From assembly GCA_946811695.1 (NCBI GenBank), contig OX328128.1:72841121-72905120 (forward strand): 64,000 nucleotides of DNA. The letters run 5' to 3'. Below the pieces are notes generated by a model that did no database searches, was not told the DNA's origin, and saw nothing but the letters and a program-made list of their open reading frames with translations. Source of the DNA: Gonocerus acuteangulatus (lineage: Eukaryota > Arthropoda > Insecta > Hemiptera > Coreidae). Made by a program: the position numbers and the translations under genes. Of this stretch, positions 1 to 12,200 are shown piece by piece (position 1 is the stretch's first letter; the number at the start of each line of letters is the position of its first letter).

Positions 1-576
1 GTCTAGTTTTCCCACAAAATCTAAGTCTAACTTTCCTCGAGAACGTTTATAGATATGTCTTTGAGAATGGATTCATTTGATTCTCCACTTCAAAAAAAAG
101 GTTACCTGGCAGCGTAGAAATGCAAATCTGTAAAACCTGCGACTTTTTTTCTGGCAAATTTCGCCGAACAAATAATTTTACAATAGGCGGATTCGGCTTC
201 TTAACGAATTGTCGTTTATTTGAGACAATGTCCTGAGGACAGCGCTACCAGTTGTAAATAACTTACACACTATTCTTTAACTTTGGGATCACTCTAAATA
301 TTGAAAATATCATTTTACCACGCTGGCACTGAAATACTGTATATTTCTTTGCGTCCATCTAGTGCCGACATCGCTTTAAAAGCTAGCCAGAACTCCGGGA
401 TAACTGCAGGCTTCATCAAGAATTTTTCCCAAGAGTTCGTCGACCGGTATAAGGACCCACTATTTTAGCATATTCATAAAGAATATAGCTAGTTATCTTT
501 TATTCATAATAATTTATTTGTAAATTTCTTCTCTTTCTGAAAAATTGTGATTGGGATGAAGACAGCTGGAGTAGCT
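1..576. other. No recognisable gene or repeat
   Basis: I see no coding region, RNA gene or dispersed repeat here. The sequence is AT-rich with scattered stop codons in all frames. The minus-strand open frame at 514-756 runs into the adjacent (TA)n tract and reads as an Ile-Tyr repeat, so it is not a gene. Confidence 0.5.
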
Positions 577-587
577 ATAAATATATA

Positions 588-633
<46 letters not shown>
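577..633. repeat. (TA)n microsatellite
   Basis: A nearly pure TA dinucleotide tract directly precedes the LINE remnant at 651. The same composition resumes after that remnant, at 838. Confidence 0.95.
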
Positions 634-635
<2 letters not shown>

Positions 636-650
636 CTACTTCTCTATGGA

Positions 651-815
651 ATGCCGGGTGGCAGAAGAAAGCGGGGAAAACCTCGATTGCGCTGGCTGGA
701 TGACGTGGAGAAGGATTTGAAGGAGATAGGAATCCGTCGTTGGAGGCGTTTTGCAACAGATAGAGATGCCTGGAATAAGCTGTTGGCTGAGGCCTTGGTC
801 CTTCACGGACTGTAG
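651..815 (+). pseudogene. LINE reverse-transcriptase C-terminal remnant
   Basis: This open frame of 54 codons plus stop begins [19 protein letters not shown] and ends in LVLHGL followed by TAG. The arrangement GRRxRGxPRxRWLDDVExDL, then RRWRxxAxDRxxW, then EAxxLHGL-stop is typical of the extreme C-terminus of non-LTR retrotransposon ORF2 proteins. No upstream RT, endonuclease or RNase H sequence is present, so only the 3' end of the element remains. The stop is followed by GTCTG and a short GTAA repeat, which resembles a LINE 3' tail, and then a (TA)n tract. The ATG at 651 is simply the first in-frame methionine. The family assignment is from memory of the conserved C-terminus; the clade is not determined. 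Confidence 0.72.
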
Positions 816-837
816 TGCCCGTCTGTAAGTAAGTAAG

Positions 838-849
838 TAATATATATCG

Positions 850-895
<46 letters not shown>

Positions 896-919
896 CTATA
901 TATATATATATATATATCG

Positions 920-991
<72 letters not shown>

Positions 992-1017
992 CTATATATA
1001 TATATATATATATATCG

Positions 1018-1081
<64 letters not shown>
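838..1081. repeat. (TA)n tract interrupted by TCGC
   Basis: TA dinucleotides run for about 240 bp with CGC interruptions near 849, 893, 918, 949, 990 and 1015. Spacing between interruptions is irregular. The 153-residue minus-strand open frame over this tract is a translation of the repeat. Confidence 0.9.
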
Positions 1082-1084
<3 letters not shown>

Positions 1085-1501
1085 GGGGTTCCTCCATAAT
1101 GTATAAAGAGAAATATGTGTGTATAAAGAGAAAGATGTTGTTTCAAAAATAAACCTAAATCGGTTCATCACAAGTGAACCGTGGGTCTTTACCAAAATAA
1201 AAATTGTAACGTCTTCTGCTTAGAGATTTTTTTTTTTGCATTATCTAGATAAAGTGTATAATTCTAAATCATTAATGTACAATAGAAAAAGCAGCGGACC
1301 CAAAACAGAACCTTGTGGAACACTTCTCTTTAAATTTTCAGTTCTTATTTATTGCACTTGCAATATTTATTGGTTCTTATTATTTATATATGATTATAAT
1401 AGTTTTTTTTGTTGTTGCATTTCCTCGAATACCAAAAGCTTGTAATTTACGTATTGATATATCATGATCAACCAGATCAAATGCTTTTGTAAGATCAGCA
1501 A

Positions 1502-1859
1502 ATATATCTAGGTTTCATAAAAATGTAATAGGCCAATCAGGTCTCCCAGTTTCAAAATTTTTATATTTTAATCATTTTAAACAATATTTCGGCTTAACGC
1601 CATCATCACGAAATATTTATTAATATTACAGTTTAAAAAAATATCTCAATTTTACATGATTCACATAATTTCTTTGCTCGTCATTCAATTTCATAAAAAC
1701 ATACCTATTTGAAAACAGGTAAATATGACCAAGTCATACCGGTCCCCAGGTAGTAACACATTTTAATGATGGCATTAAGCGGAAATATTGTCTTATTAAA
1801 ATATAAAAATTTTGAAACTGGGAGATTGGCTTTTTTCATTTTTATGAAACCTGGATAAA
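1502..1859. repeat. Inverted-repeat element with ~100-bp arms
   Basis: The arm at 1502-1606 is repeated in reverse complement at 1767-1859, with a spacer of about 160 bp. Shared blocks include AGGTTTCATAAAAATG and CCCAGTTTCAAAATTTTTAT. Each arm carries near its inner end a TGATGA, short stem, GAAATATT motif (minus strand 1584-1609, plus strand 1763-1788). It may be paired termini of a Penelope-like element or a MITE. No target-site duplication was found. Confidence 0.7.
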
Positions 1860-1862
1860 TCA

Positions 1863-2141
1863 GTGGAGGTCTCAAAAAAATTTCGTTTAGAGCCTTCTGC
1901 TCAAATTCAGAAACATAAATATGCTTTAAGTACACCCGACAAACCTATGTAGTGTACTGTATAAAATATAGTCTTCTTTTTCTTACATGGGCATCGCGCA
2001 TGCGCGACCGCCAGCGGATACTTTTTTGTAACGTTTTTTTTTTCAGTTTAGTCATCGCTAAAGCATATTTATACAATAAGTGGTAGCACTTATCAACTCA
2101 ACATCAGCAAATATAGTATATAAACTCATTATAGTTTATAT

Positions 2142-2187
<46 letters not shown>

Positions 2188-2782
2188 CATTTCTCTTTTT
2201 TGCCTATTTTATTGTTGATTTCATTCTCATCATATTATTGCGGTAACGGCTGATTTCTTTTTACACAAACCATATAGATTCCGTGCAAGAACGTTTTATT
2301 GTCCAATCCAGCTTACTAATTTTGTAATAATGGCTTGCTCAAATATTTTTGATATAATAGGCGAAGTTGTTACTGGGAGGACATTTTTTTTTTTTACTTT
2401 TTTGCTTTTCTACGCCGGCTTTATCGTAGGATCAGCTATACAAAATCATTAGGTATTATTCCTTCAGAAAAAAAAAACTTTTAATTATTCTCTTAATAGA
2501 TTTCACAAGGACGAAGTAGATTTCTTTTAATATCATTTATATCATAACTATTTTAATTTTCTAATTATTTCTTTTACTTTAATGTCCGTGATAAAGGAAT
2601 ATGCTTTCATTAATATCATTTTACACATCAGGTATTGTTACTTTCTTCTCCATATAGGATTTTGCGTTTCACTGATTTCTGGTATCGTTGTGAAATATTT
2701 ATTTTAGTGGATTCTTAATTATTCTGTATTTTCCCTTGAAATTCCAGCACATATAATAATATATTGCATTTAAGTGTTTGTT

Positions 2783-2816
<34 letters not shown>

Positions 2817-3188
2817 TTTGCTCCAAGTCAAATACTTAGGAATGTTGAGATGCTTTGTTCCGGATGTATAGCTTACTCACGGAAATACTCAGCCGCTCTA
2901 CAAATCTATGAGTCACTATGATATAGTGTACTTGTGAGTCAGGGTTTATATGCGGATGACCAGAACATGTAGTATGTTTGTCAGGGGGAGGAAGGCAACA
3001 CTATTTGTAAGGGAGTGACAAGACCTTCTTGAAAAACGTTTATGATTCAGAAGAGATAGTTCGCCGTGTAGATGGGAGTTTCTTGCGTTATCTAAGAGTT
3101 CTGAAACTTGAATTTTCGTAGTCGGCACTTCGAGATTGAGTCATAAGGTAGAAGTCATAAACATAACCTCGGCTAGGTCTGTCTCCGC
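1863..3188. other. Mostly unannotated AT-rich DNA
   Basis: The stretch holds a (TA)n tract at about 2143-2181 and a T-run at about 2789-2812. I recognise no gene or dispersed repeat. The open frames of 60-76 residues here have no recognisable motif. Confidence 0.4.
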
Positions 3189-3803
3189 TAGGGATGTTCC
3201 GATACCATCAAAGTATCGATATCTACTCATATGAGTTGTACTCAAATCATTTTTCCATACTACCCACACAAATACTCCTAATGAAACTTGCGTAGCAAAT
3301 GTAAAAGGAAATTAATTTTGTAAGGTTATAATTTAAAAGTAAAGCAATTACTTAACTAATTAACAGCAATTATCTTTTATTATTAATTATATTAAACAAA
3401 AAACTCATTAGCATGAAGATTGCCCAAAAACAGTAACTGATGTAAGTATTTTGGAGACAATCTGTTCCTTGTTTGCGACATTGTTGCTCCGGCTTTGGAA
3501 AATAAGCACTCTCTTGGAACCGGTATTGTGACTACAATTAAATATTGTTGTGCATATGGAAATTAAAATTTCATATCACTCCATTTGCAAATGGGTTGCT
3601 TTTAGCGGAAACTACTGAATTTTTTTCTTTTTGTGTCGATGAGCTAACTCTTTATGATGTTTCCAAAAATCATATTCGATACCAAGTACTTTTGTTTCGA
3701 TACCGAGTAAGTATCGCAAGACTGATTCGGTGCTATCAGTACTTGATATAGAATCGAATGTATCAAGTACCTACTCGTATTTATTAGTATCGGAATGTTC
3801 CTA
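3189..3803. mobile_element. Non-autonomous hAT-like element
   Basis: The left end reads TAGGGATGTTCCGATAC, and the reverse complement of the right end reads TAGGAACATTCCGATAC, giving imperfect terminal inverted repeats. Internal sequence is rich in GTATCGATA- and AGTACTTGATA-type motifs, as in many short hAT derivatives. No transposase is encoded in the roughly 615 bp. The 8-bp flanks (GTCTCCGC and CCTCCCGC) agree only in their last four bases, so the duplication is unproven. The superfamily is assigned from the terminal motif alone. Confidence 0.55.
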
Positions 3804-3904
3804 CCTCCCGCAGGCCGTCGAGTGTTATCTTCGCCTTCGATGCTACCGACCATGAGGCATGAATAGCCTAATAGTGATTCCGTAAAAAATTAAAGAAAAA
3901 AAAA

Positions 3905-3970
3905 TCAAAATCCCATAAGCAGATTTCCTCCCTGTGGTTGGATGGACCAGACGCGCTAAAAGCCATATTT
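3905..3970 (-). repeat. HINE-like subfamily A 5'-end fragment
   Basis: The reverse complement begins TTTTAGCGCG and continues into a GGGAGGAAA block and a CTTATGGG block, matching the 5' end of the dispersed A family. Nothing downstream of the 5' region is retained. Confidence 0.5.
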
Positions 3971-4114
3971 ATTTTAAAATGTAGTTTTATTAACAACGGA
4001 AATTCTGACTATTTCCAAACATAACATAACAAATGAATTTTATCATTTAGCCTGGAGGCCTGTTTGCGCAAAATAGCTTGTGACACGATTTTTTTAGGTG
4101 AGGAGAATGAATGA

Positions 4115-4276
4115 ACAATTTTTAATTTTTTGACTGCGAAGTAATCTATATTGCTGCGCCAATGCTCTGCTACTACTAACAACTAACTACAACCAGCAAG
4201 AGTAGCACATAGATCTATAAGCAGCGCATTGGCGCAGGAACATAGATTACTTTGCAGTAAAAAACTGAAAAATGAC
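4115..4276. mobile_element. MITE family C, copy 1
   Basis: Both ends share about 50 bp of inverted repeat, with matching blocks AAGTAATCTAT and TGCGCCAATGC. The internal part reads CTACAACCAGCAAGAGTAGC. A second copy lies at about 61232-61333 and shares the same interior. It has no coding capacity. The T-run in its left terminal repeat is where a HINE-like element inserted in the second copy. Confidence 0.75.
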
Positions 4277-4709
4277 ACTTAGATCCGTTAGCAATTCCAC
4301 TCTTCATATTTTCTGGTCTTCGGATTCTGCTGGTTAACGAACCCCACGTATAGCTTAGGAAGAAACTTGTATGTACGTTGAAACGTCAAGATTATATTCA
4401 TTAATAGTGTCGAAAATCTATTTTAACATAATGGTTTATGGAAAATACAGATACAGCCGAATGAATGAGAACATAAAATGCTCCATGGATCGAATCCGTC
4501 GTGCAAATGTTTACAATGCAAACACATGTTGATGGTACGCTCGGAACAAACATATTCACATCTTACACAATCCACTACCTCGATCTTACAATGAGAGTGG
4601 CGACCTACATATGAGATAATTTTAGTCGCTTCACTATCATTAAGGGGTAGTCATTCGATATAGTGTGGTATCATATGAATTGATAAGGGTTGTTAACTAA
4701 AGAACAATT

Positions 4710-4815
4710 TAGTGCTTTTCATCCCTCCATATAGGGAGAAAAACGCTTATGAGGTCGTGTGACGATAACGCAATCTAGAAGTGCTGACGAGAAATGTCTC
4801 CGTTTCATTACATAT
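4710..4815 (+). repeat. HINE-like subfamily A 5'-region fragment
   Basis: The fragment contains CCCTCCATATAGGGAG, a CTTATGAGGT block, and GAAGTGCTGACGAGAAA. These follow the order of the A-family 5' region but are diverged. It lacks the (TA)n tract and the 3' end. Confidence 0.5.
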
Positions 4816-5073
4816 TCGTTATAAAAGGAACGGGTCGATCAATTTGCAAAGATTAATACAGTCAGTCAACTTTTGAAATTTCGATCTTCAAGGGACCGTG
4901 GAAGGGCGCGTGAAAACATATTCGACTTACATAACGGCGATTCATGGAGGCTATAATATAACTGACATATATGAAAAGGGGAAATATGAACATAAAATTG
5001 TAATTACAGTCATCTGCCTGGTTTACTCAAATATGCGTTGATTGTACACTCTGATTGAGTTAGTATATACACA

Positions 5074-5320
5074 TCGTCCCTACCATGTCAAACTATCGAA
5101 TATAAAGAATCTCGTTTTTCAGATTCGGGACTTCGCTCTTGGATTGTGGACGATACGGCTTGTCGCAACGCTAAGGCCCATTAGAATAGTCTTTAATTCC
5201 TTAAATAAAGTATCAAATAAGACCATTTTTCAATATATCAGTTCGTCAATGGATAGAATATGTTTTTTTCCGTAGTTTGCTTCGATTTGCATATTCGATA
5301 GTTTGACATTGTAGGAACGA
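5074..5320. mobile_element. MITE family B, copy 1
   Basis: The 247-bp element has terminal inverted repeats of about 30 bp, starting TCGTCCCTACCATGTCAAAC and including CTATCGAATAT. A CA dinucleotide flanks both ends. Copy 2, in the opposite orientation, is at 24256-24510 and is flanked by TA. The interior includes GTGGACGATACGGCTTG, which is found inverted in copy 2. There is no coding capacity. A 2-bp duplication would fit a Tc1/mariner-type enzyme, but that is inference. Confidence 0.78.
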
Positions 5321-6424
5321 CATGTGCACGTCACTGTTCAGTAAGCGTAAAATAATCTTCAATCTTTTTTGGAACATTGTTTTCTCCTTTTTTTCAGAAT
5401 CAATTATAAAATTTTACTCGTAAACATTAGATGATCGACGTTGTCATAGATTTCCGAGAAGGTCCAACGTGTATTAACGGTATTTATAGCTTCACCAATT
5501 GTAGGAGATTCTGTAGTGGCAACTTGTCGTATCTATGAACAGTAACTTCGATGAAGTCAGTGTTCTTAGATACGATGCCGCAATAACTGCCCGCCCAGGA
5601 CGCCTATTTTTACAAAATTTTCTACGATCTTGGCGACTTCTTGTACTCATATTTACGTGTAATGACTAGGGACCGCAGATTCGTTTAGACACATTTAAGG
5701 ATTCGACTTATCGAAGTTAGAGACCCCAAGAATTGACTGTAGTTGCCTATTTCGATCCTACCTACAAGCCACCTAAAATGACTCCCGTTATAGTTCTGCA
5801 TCTTCGTAATATATGTATATGTATGTATGTGTTTATATTCCAAGTGAAACATATTTTCGGTAAAGCTCTAAGAGAACGCAGCCTTGCCTAGATGTATTCT
5901 AGAAGACGTGTAAACAGGTAGGGCATGTGTATAGCTAACTAGAGATGACGTCATGAGCAATTGAATCCATTGCTCAGTGGAGCTGGGATCATTATCTCGT
6001 TGGTGTCAACAATAGCTATCACTTATAGTCCCGCGCGCGGGCTCTGGCCTAACACTAGGTTTGGAGGTCGCCGTGCAGACGCTACTTGTAATACAATCCA
6101 ATGTATGATAGCGCGATTCCTTGGTAAGATGTCGCAATTAGGAGGTGCTGATTAGAAAATTCATAACACGTAACTCACCAAACAATCTTTTATATATATT
6201 TTTCGCTTATGGGTTCTATTAAAATAATTGTGCAGCGCAATATAACATTTTATGATACTTTTTTTCACTATCTACAATTTATCGCCATCATACAGGTAGC
6301 TTTTAAATTTCATTGCTGACGTGATGTACCTTCATTACGCGTACGTCCCACAAAGACTTTGCAAAAATATAACATTAATACGATCGTATTGGGACGAAGG
6401 AATGTTAACGGACTGAACCGCATT
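5321..6424. other. Unannotated stretch with one degenerate repeat fragment
   Basis: A short piece at about 5740-5800 (TCGATCCTACCTACAAGC, then AAAATGACTCCCGTTA) matches the 5' region of the HINE-like B subfamily. I recognise nothing else. Confidence 0.4.
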
Positions 6425-6514
6425 ACGTCATGAGGTCAACCTTATAAGCGAAATTCCTCCCTACGGCGCGCCGGGAGGGCGCGGAATTCCTCCCTCCCGC
6501 CGGGCGGGAGGAAG
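6425..6514 (-). repeat. GC-rich HINE-like 5'-end fragment
   Basis: The order GGTCAACCTTATAAGCG, then TTCCTCCCT, then a GGGAGG block is the reverse complement of the A-family 5' end. It is followed by a locally GC-rich, partly self-complementary run containing CGGCGCGCCG and CCCGCCGGGCGGG, which could fold into hairpins. Confidence 0.55.
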
Positions 6515-7640
6515 TAACTGCACAAAAACCAAAAACCAGAGTACTTCATACCACCAGAACGATAAGGAAAATTTTAAACCAACTCCCCCAAAAACATTAT
6601 CTCCGGAAACTCCCCATAAATAATAATAATAATGAAATAAACTTAAAATACAATAACGATTTCATTTAAATTTTAGTTTTTACATAATATTCAATGAAAC
6701 GTATGTGTAATAGAGAAATATATCTATTAGTTGAATATATATGAAAAACAACAACAACAAAAACCGACACTATAAAATACAATAATCTGACGAGTTAATA
6801 TGAATATATATATTTATACATACATTTATATAGTCGGAGAGGAATGTCGGAAGTCGTGAAGGTGAAATAAAATATGGAAAACACTCGTTAGTTAGTTTAC
6901 GATCATAAAATTCTCATTAGTGGAGAAGGTCTTCCAATACCCCCGCCATTTGTCAACTCCAAGGTTTGTAGTGTTTGTCGATCGAGTTTAACTTGTTTTT
7001 CATTCCTCTTTTTGTTTTTCTTGTTTCCAGAGGCGGAAAATTCATAATCGAGTAGTCGATTTTGTCATGCGATGACCAGTGAGTCGTATAATATTACTAA
7101 AATTGATTTTGACCATTAACAAGTTATATTGAAAACCAACATCTATTTTTTAATTCGTCAAATCTTCTAATTTTTTAATTAGAAGTTTTGACGAATTTAA
7201 AAGTTCTGGTGTATTTTCTTCTGCGGAAGACTATATAGAACTGTATGGGAAGTTTAATATGTTTTCGAACGTTCACTTTAATTTTCTACAATTTTCTTAG
7301 CGCTGTCTGGGTTTTTTTTTCTAATGAATGTATTGAATTATTTAAAATACTTGTTGAAGCTTATTCTAAAATGAAAAAAATGATAAAACATAGAAAAATG
7401 ACTTGGAGAAATGAATCTAACATTTTTTTAAACTTTTTGCTAACCTTAAGCCCTTTAAAGTCTATATGTTAATTCTCCGTGAGATATTGCTAATTTATGT
7501 TGGATTTCACCGAATTAACATTCTGGCCATTCCTGTGTGCTGTTCTACTTTCATTGGGTTCTTCGGGAATACTGGTGCAGGTCGTGAAATTCTTATTTGC
7601 GCAACCTGGATGTTTTCTGCGCTTCGGGATTGTAACATCG
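6515..7640. other. No recognisable gene or repeat
   Basis: AT-rich sequence with several short open frames that carry no motif I recognise. A short inverted repeat (AGAAGTTTTGACGAATT against AATTCGTCAAATCTTCT) surrounds 7155-7197. Confidence 0.4.
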
Positions 7641-7698
7641 GGACGAAGTCATAAACTGGCCTCCGCCCCATGGAGCGAGTGAGGAAACACGCTAAAAG
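7640..7698 (-). repeat. Degenerate HINE-like 5'-end fragment
   Basis: The reverse complement starts TTTTAGCGTGTTTCCTC and continues with CATGGGGCGGAGG, resembling a diverged A-type 5' end. It abuts the SINE that starts at about 7699. Confidence 0.4.
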
Positions 7699-7916
7699 CA
7701 TTTATAAATATATTTATTTATACTTTAACGTCCATTATTATAACTAAAGAATTTTAGAACGGGTTATCTATGCCACCCTTTTCTAGCCAGGATAGGGCTG
7801 ATGCTTTTTCTTTTTTCTAAAGAAAACCCATTTCCCCATAGTAGGAATCGAACCCACGATCCCTGGCACAGAGTGTTAAGTGGTCAAGCCTTAATACTTA
7901 CGGCCACCGGGCCTCA
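7699..7916 (-). mobile_element. tRNA-derived SINE, family 2, copy 1
   Basis: On the minus strand the 5' part is tRNA-like. It has an A-box-like TGGCCGTAAG and a B box GGTTCGATTCC at about 7847-7857, flanked by T-arm bases GTGGG and CCTAC. The body continues through CCTATCCTGGCTAGAAAAGG and an AACCCGTTCTAAAAT block. Copies at 38375-38587 and 46640-46835 share head and body, so this is a dispersed SINE and not a tRNA gene. Confidence 0.78.
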
Positions 7917-8142
7917 TTTAGAAATCAAGGACTGTAGATGGGTTTCGGCTAAGGGATACATAGTTTGGACAGCTTGGCAAGCTCTTCGCCTGCCCTCTTC
8001 CACCTTTAGAGAAAGACCTAATCAGTACCTTTGGTGTTTCGCTACTTCCTGGGCATTTGTTGCTGAAGAAGTCTGCCAAAGAGCGTGCCGAAAAATACAA
8101 ATTATAGATTTTTCCGAAAATAGGAATGATTTTCTTAATCTT

Positions 8143-8500
8143 GGGGGCGAGGTTAGCTCAGTGGTAGAGCACTGGACTAATAAGCTGGAGGCCTGAGTTC
8201 AAATCCCGAGCAAGCACTAAAGATTTTTTCTTCTAGTGTCTTCGTTCATGGGTCGAATTCGGCCTCCCTGACTGTCCCTAGGCCAACCCAGCCTTTAATT
8301 AATTTAATAATGGGTACCTTGGTTGGTGCTAATGACTCTAGCAGTCGAAGCAGCCAAGGGGAAAATCAGGCGGCCGGAGCATAGTACTGACCATACTATC
8401 TCCCTAGTGTGCCGTATGGTCAAGAATCAGATACCTCTATAGTATCTGCCCCTCAGGGCCCTCGTGGCCTGTTACGGGACTGATTTCTTTTTTTTTTTTT
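8143..8500 (+). mobile_element. tRNA-derived SINE, family 1
   Basis: The element begins GGGGGCGAGGTTAGCTCAGT and carries a clear A box (TTAGCTCAGTGG) and a B-box-like GAGTTCAAATCC. A non-tRNA body of about 270 bp follows, then a T-rich tail at 8484-8500. It is flanked by TTTTCTTAATCTT (8130-8142) and TTTTCTTAACCTT (8498-8510), a 13-bp duplication with one mismatch. The acceptor and T stems pair poorly, so the head is not a working tRNA. The anticodon loop reads CTAATAA, which suggests a tRNA-Ile ancestor. Confidence 0.8.
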
Positions 8501-8510
8501 TCTTAACCTT

Positions 8511-9283
8511 ATCAACTCAACGATGCCTTTCATCAAATTCAAAAGGTTTACGACTTCCCTAAATTACCGCCAAAAAAGAAATCCTACCAAAAACGCAGCC
8601 TTTTACAACAAGTTTTGTCACACAACATTGCTGCCTTGCAGACTTGAGTTTATTGGAGGAAATCCTTGCAAGAATGGTAGACGATCCTTTCCAAGTTTAA
8701 TTGTTTTCCCAGCGATTACAGACAGAATAGGAGAATACAATTAAAAAGTTGTTTGACTTCGTGAGGAGAAGTTGCAGACACGAGAAGGTCTAGAAACGGG
8801 AGCGCGCACGATTTCTATTTCATCTCGCCGGCGATCGTGTCGGCAGATATCATTCTATTCGGCAATTAAAACGGGATGTCGATTACAATTTAGTTTTATT
8901 TGGATTTAATTGAATTTTTATGTTCTAAAATAATTCTTTCCGTTCAGAAGTTCGCTCATTGTTTTATTGCCTTTGAGGGTGGTGTTCTTATCTATGACCC
9001 TATTAAAAACAACGCCGTTAGTAAAAATATTGATTTTCGTGAGACACAGAAATTGAAAATATTTAATAAAATAATCCAGAATGCTAAACTCGGTGTACGC
9101 CGCACAGTGTTACCAAACGTACGATTTTGGGAAAAATCCTGTTGTAATTTTTTAAGTCGAATGAGACCACTGCCAAGTCGATAGAATAGTTATTTTGCAA
9201 GATAGCGGGTTTTATATTAAGAAAAACCTGAAAACCTACATGTTCTCAATTGAAACAAGTTATATTTTACGCAATAGGTGAAG
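8511..9283. other. No recognisable gene or repeat
   Basis: The longest open frame (8900-9184, plus) has 94 codons and no motif I recognise. This is the left flank of the LINE insertion. Confidence 0.4.
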
Positions 9284-9299
9284 ATATCTGTATAGGTGT

Positions 9300-12200
9300 T
9301 TTTTTTTTTTTTTTTTTTTTTTTTTATATGGCGTGCCAACCTTGTGGTCATTAACGCCAGTGGGGAATATTAGGCCTATGATGGGAAGGACAATGGCGAT
9401 CCAGCGGGAGACGAGAAGAGGCAGGGGGAAGAGAAGGACTCGGAGGCCCAGCCCGACAACCCTAAACCTTATTATCGTGAGTGGAGGTAAAGCTTGCTAT
9501 GAGAGCTACCGCTGCTGGGATGTGCTCGCTCCCCCCTCACAGAGCACCCACATCCCACGGAGCTTGGGACACATCTTGTCCGAGGTGTCGGGCAGGGTCC
9601 CCGTCGCCAGTCCCGATCACCAGGCCCCAGGCCCGCCCCACGCCAGCTCGCCAAGCATGTCCTCTCCAGGCCTTTTAGGTTCCATTACAATTAGTATGTG
9701 GCTTTTGTGCAGTTAAAAGTGGGATTTATATGTATTATATATGCGTTTAGTGTGTGATTTTAACGGTTATGCTATAAAATTAAGTGGCGTTGATGCTGCA
9801 AACTGCAACGTATTAAGGTGAAGGAGATTAATTGGTAAGGATTTATAATTTTCTTTGGGAGAGTTATATTATGTTTAGGCAGTTCGGGATTATGTGTCAG
9901 AGTGAGGCCGGGAGCAGAGCACGCGGAAAGGGAGGAGGGGATACATGAGGCTGTAGGAAAGGCATGCTCGGCTTACAGATCTACACCGAGCAGGCGTTTC
10001 CAGCGTCATGGGCCTAACTCGGCCTAGTCCTCCACCGTCACCAAGCACCCCACCCCACACCCCGGCTAATTGTATCGGTTATGGTGTTTAGGGTTGATTA
10101 TATTAATTATCAAATAGTACTGAATAGATTTGTGGCTTTAACAAATTTAAGAAGGTTGGAAACTGAATTAGGATCATCGCATAAAATTTCATCTAAGGGA
10201 CCTACTATGTTGTAGTCTTGACGTGCGGTTTCGTAGCTGAGACAGTCAGTCAGAATGTGCTTTGTTGTTAATCGATGATTGCAAGTTCTGCAAATCGGAG
10301 GTTCTTCTTTCTTCATGAGGTAAACATGTGTGAGATTGGTATGGCCGATCCGTATCCTCGTAAGGACCACCTCCTCCCTCCGGGTTCCAATGATTGAAGT
10401 TTTCCAGGGTCGAGTACTAGATTTTATTTCTCTGAGCTTGTTATCCCCTGAGGATCTCCATGTTGATTCCCATTTTAGAAAAACTTTTTCCTTCAAGAAT
10501 GCTGCGAAGTTCTGACTAGGGATTAATGCGCAGGGTGTTCCTTCTGTTATCGTCAGTTTGGCTGCTCTGTCAGCTTTCTCGTTTCCTGGTATTTGGCTGT
10601 GTCCAGGAATCCATACAAATATTACTGATACATTGTGCCTGTATAAATCGTACACGGCTTCAAGTATGTTCGTTATTATGGGATGTTTTGTAAAGGGGTT
10701 TCTTAGTGCGGCTAGAGCAGAGAGAGAATCGGTGAGTATGACTACTTTATTTTTATTTGGTATGTGAGTTTGGAGAGCTTTGTTGATTGCAAGAAGCTCT
10801 GCCGAGTAGCTAGAGCATATGGGACTTAACGAAAATTTGAATTCTGAGCTTCCAGCTATAAAGGCGGCTCCGACACCATCTTTGGTTTTAGATCCGTCAG
10901 TATAGATTATTGATGAAGGACCTATGTGATATATTATACTGTTGACTTCCGAGGAGTATACTATTGGGTTAGAATCTTTCTTGGCAAATTTTGTTAGTTT
11001 GAGATTCAGGTTTATGGGAGGGAAAGTCCATGGATGTTTGGTAGACGGTATATTCTTTGTTATTTTTGGATAGGGTATATCGTAGTCGTTGAGTAGTTTG
11101 AAGATTCTCTCAGGGAAAGCCGGTGATTTTACTCGAGGTCTAGCTTCGTTAAAATTCTGAAAGTGTTGGATATTGAATAGATACGTTAGCGGGTGAGCCG
11201 TGGAAGAAATAATAGCGAGAAAATATTTAAGTGCCAATAGATCTCGTCTGAAGCGCAGTGGTGGTTCCCCGCTCTCTGCGCAAATGCTGAGGACCGGACT
11301 AGACCTGAAGGCTCCCGTGGCTATCCGGAGACCTGAGTGATGGACGGGGTCGAGCATGGAGAGAGTTCTCTCTGAGGCTGAACCATAGGCCACACAGCCA
11401 TAGTCCAGCTTAGATCGTATAAGACTCTTGTAGAGGAGCAGCATGCACTTTCTATCTCCTCCCCAGGCAGTGTTGGTGAGAGTTCGAAGTATGGACATAG
11501 AGCGCATGCAGTTATCCTTAGTCGTCTTAATGTGTCTGTTCCAGTTGAGGTGCTTGTCAAATATGAGTCCGAGATATTTACATGAGTCTTGGTATTTTAA
11601 TTCTATATCGTCTATGAGTAGTGGTGGTAGATTGTATACGGATCTACGTGCGAATAGAACACTGTAGGATTTTTCTTTTGAAATACTGAACCCGCGACTA
11701 GAGAACCATTGGGTGACTGCATTTAATGACGGTTGAACGGTATGATGTAGGTTGTCTATTGATTTATGAGAAAAGTATAAGACAAAGTCGTCAGCGAACA
11801 ACATTGCCATAACAGGTGCTTGTATTATATTCAGTACCCGATTGATAGAAAGAGAAAAGAGCTTCGCAGCAAGGACGCTTCCTTGTGGTACGCCGTTTTC
11901 TTGGGTGACTAAGGTGGAATGGCTATTTTTTATTCGGATGGAGAACTGTCTTGAGCTTATAAGATCGATTATGAAATTTAGTATTCTTCCGTCGAGTCCA
12001 ATATCAATTAGCGTGTCGATGATAAGTCTTCTCCATATTGTGCCGAACGCGTTCTTTATATCTAAGAATACTGCCAGGGTTTTTTCTTTTCTAGAGAATC
12101 CATTGATTATGTCTGTACCTAATTTAACAAGGTTATCTCTAGTGCTTCTACTTTGGCGAAACCCACTTTGCCACTCTGGTTCAATTCCTCTATCCTCAAG

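Noticed and set aside
636..1097. 153-codon minus-strand open frame (and similar frames at 16403-16849, 19832-20178, 30373-30669, 40980-41579)
   Set aside because: They are translations of (TA)n or (TC)n tracts into Ile-Tyr, Leu-Ser or Arg-Glu repeats, present on both strands at once.
3181..3811. 8-bp target-site duplication for the hAT-like element
   Set aside because: GTCTCCGC and CCTCCCGC agree only in the last four bases, too weak to claim.
8143..8220. Possible functional tRNA gene (A box, B box, CTAATAA anticodon loop)
   Set aside because: Acceptor and T stems do not pair well, and the tRNA part is fused to a SINE body with a T-rich tail and a 13-bp duplication.
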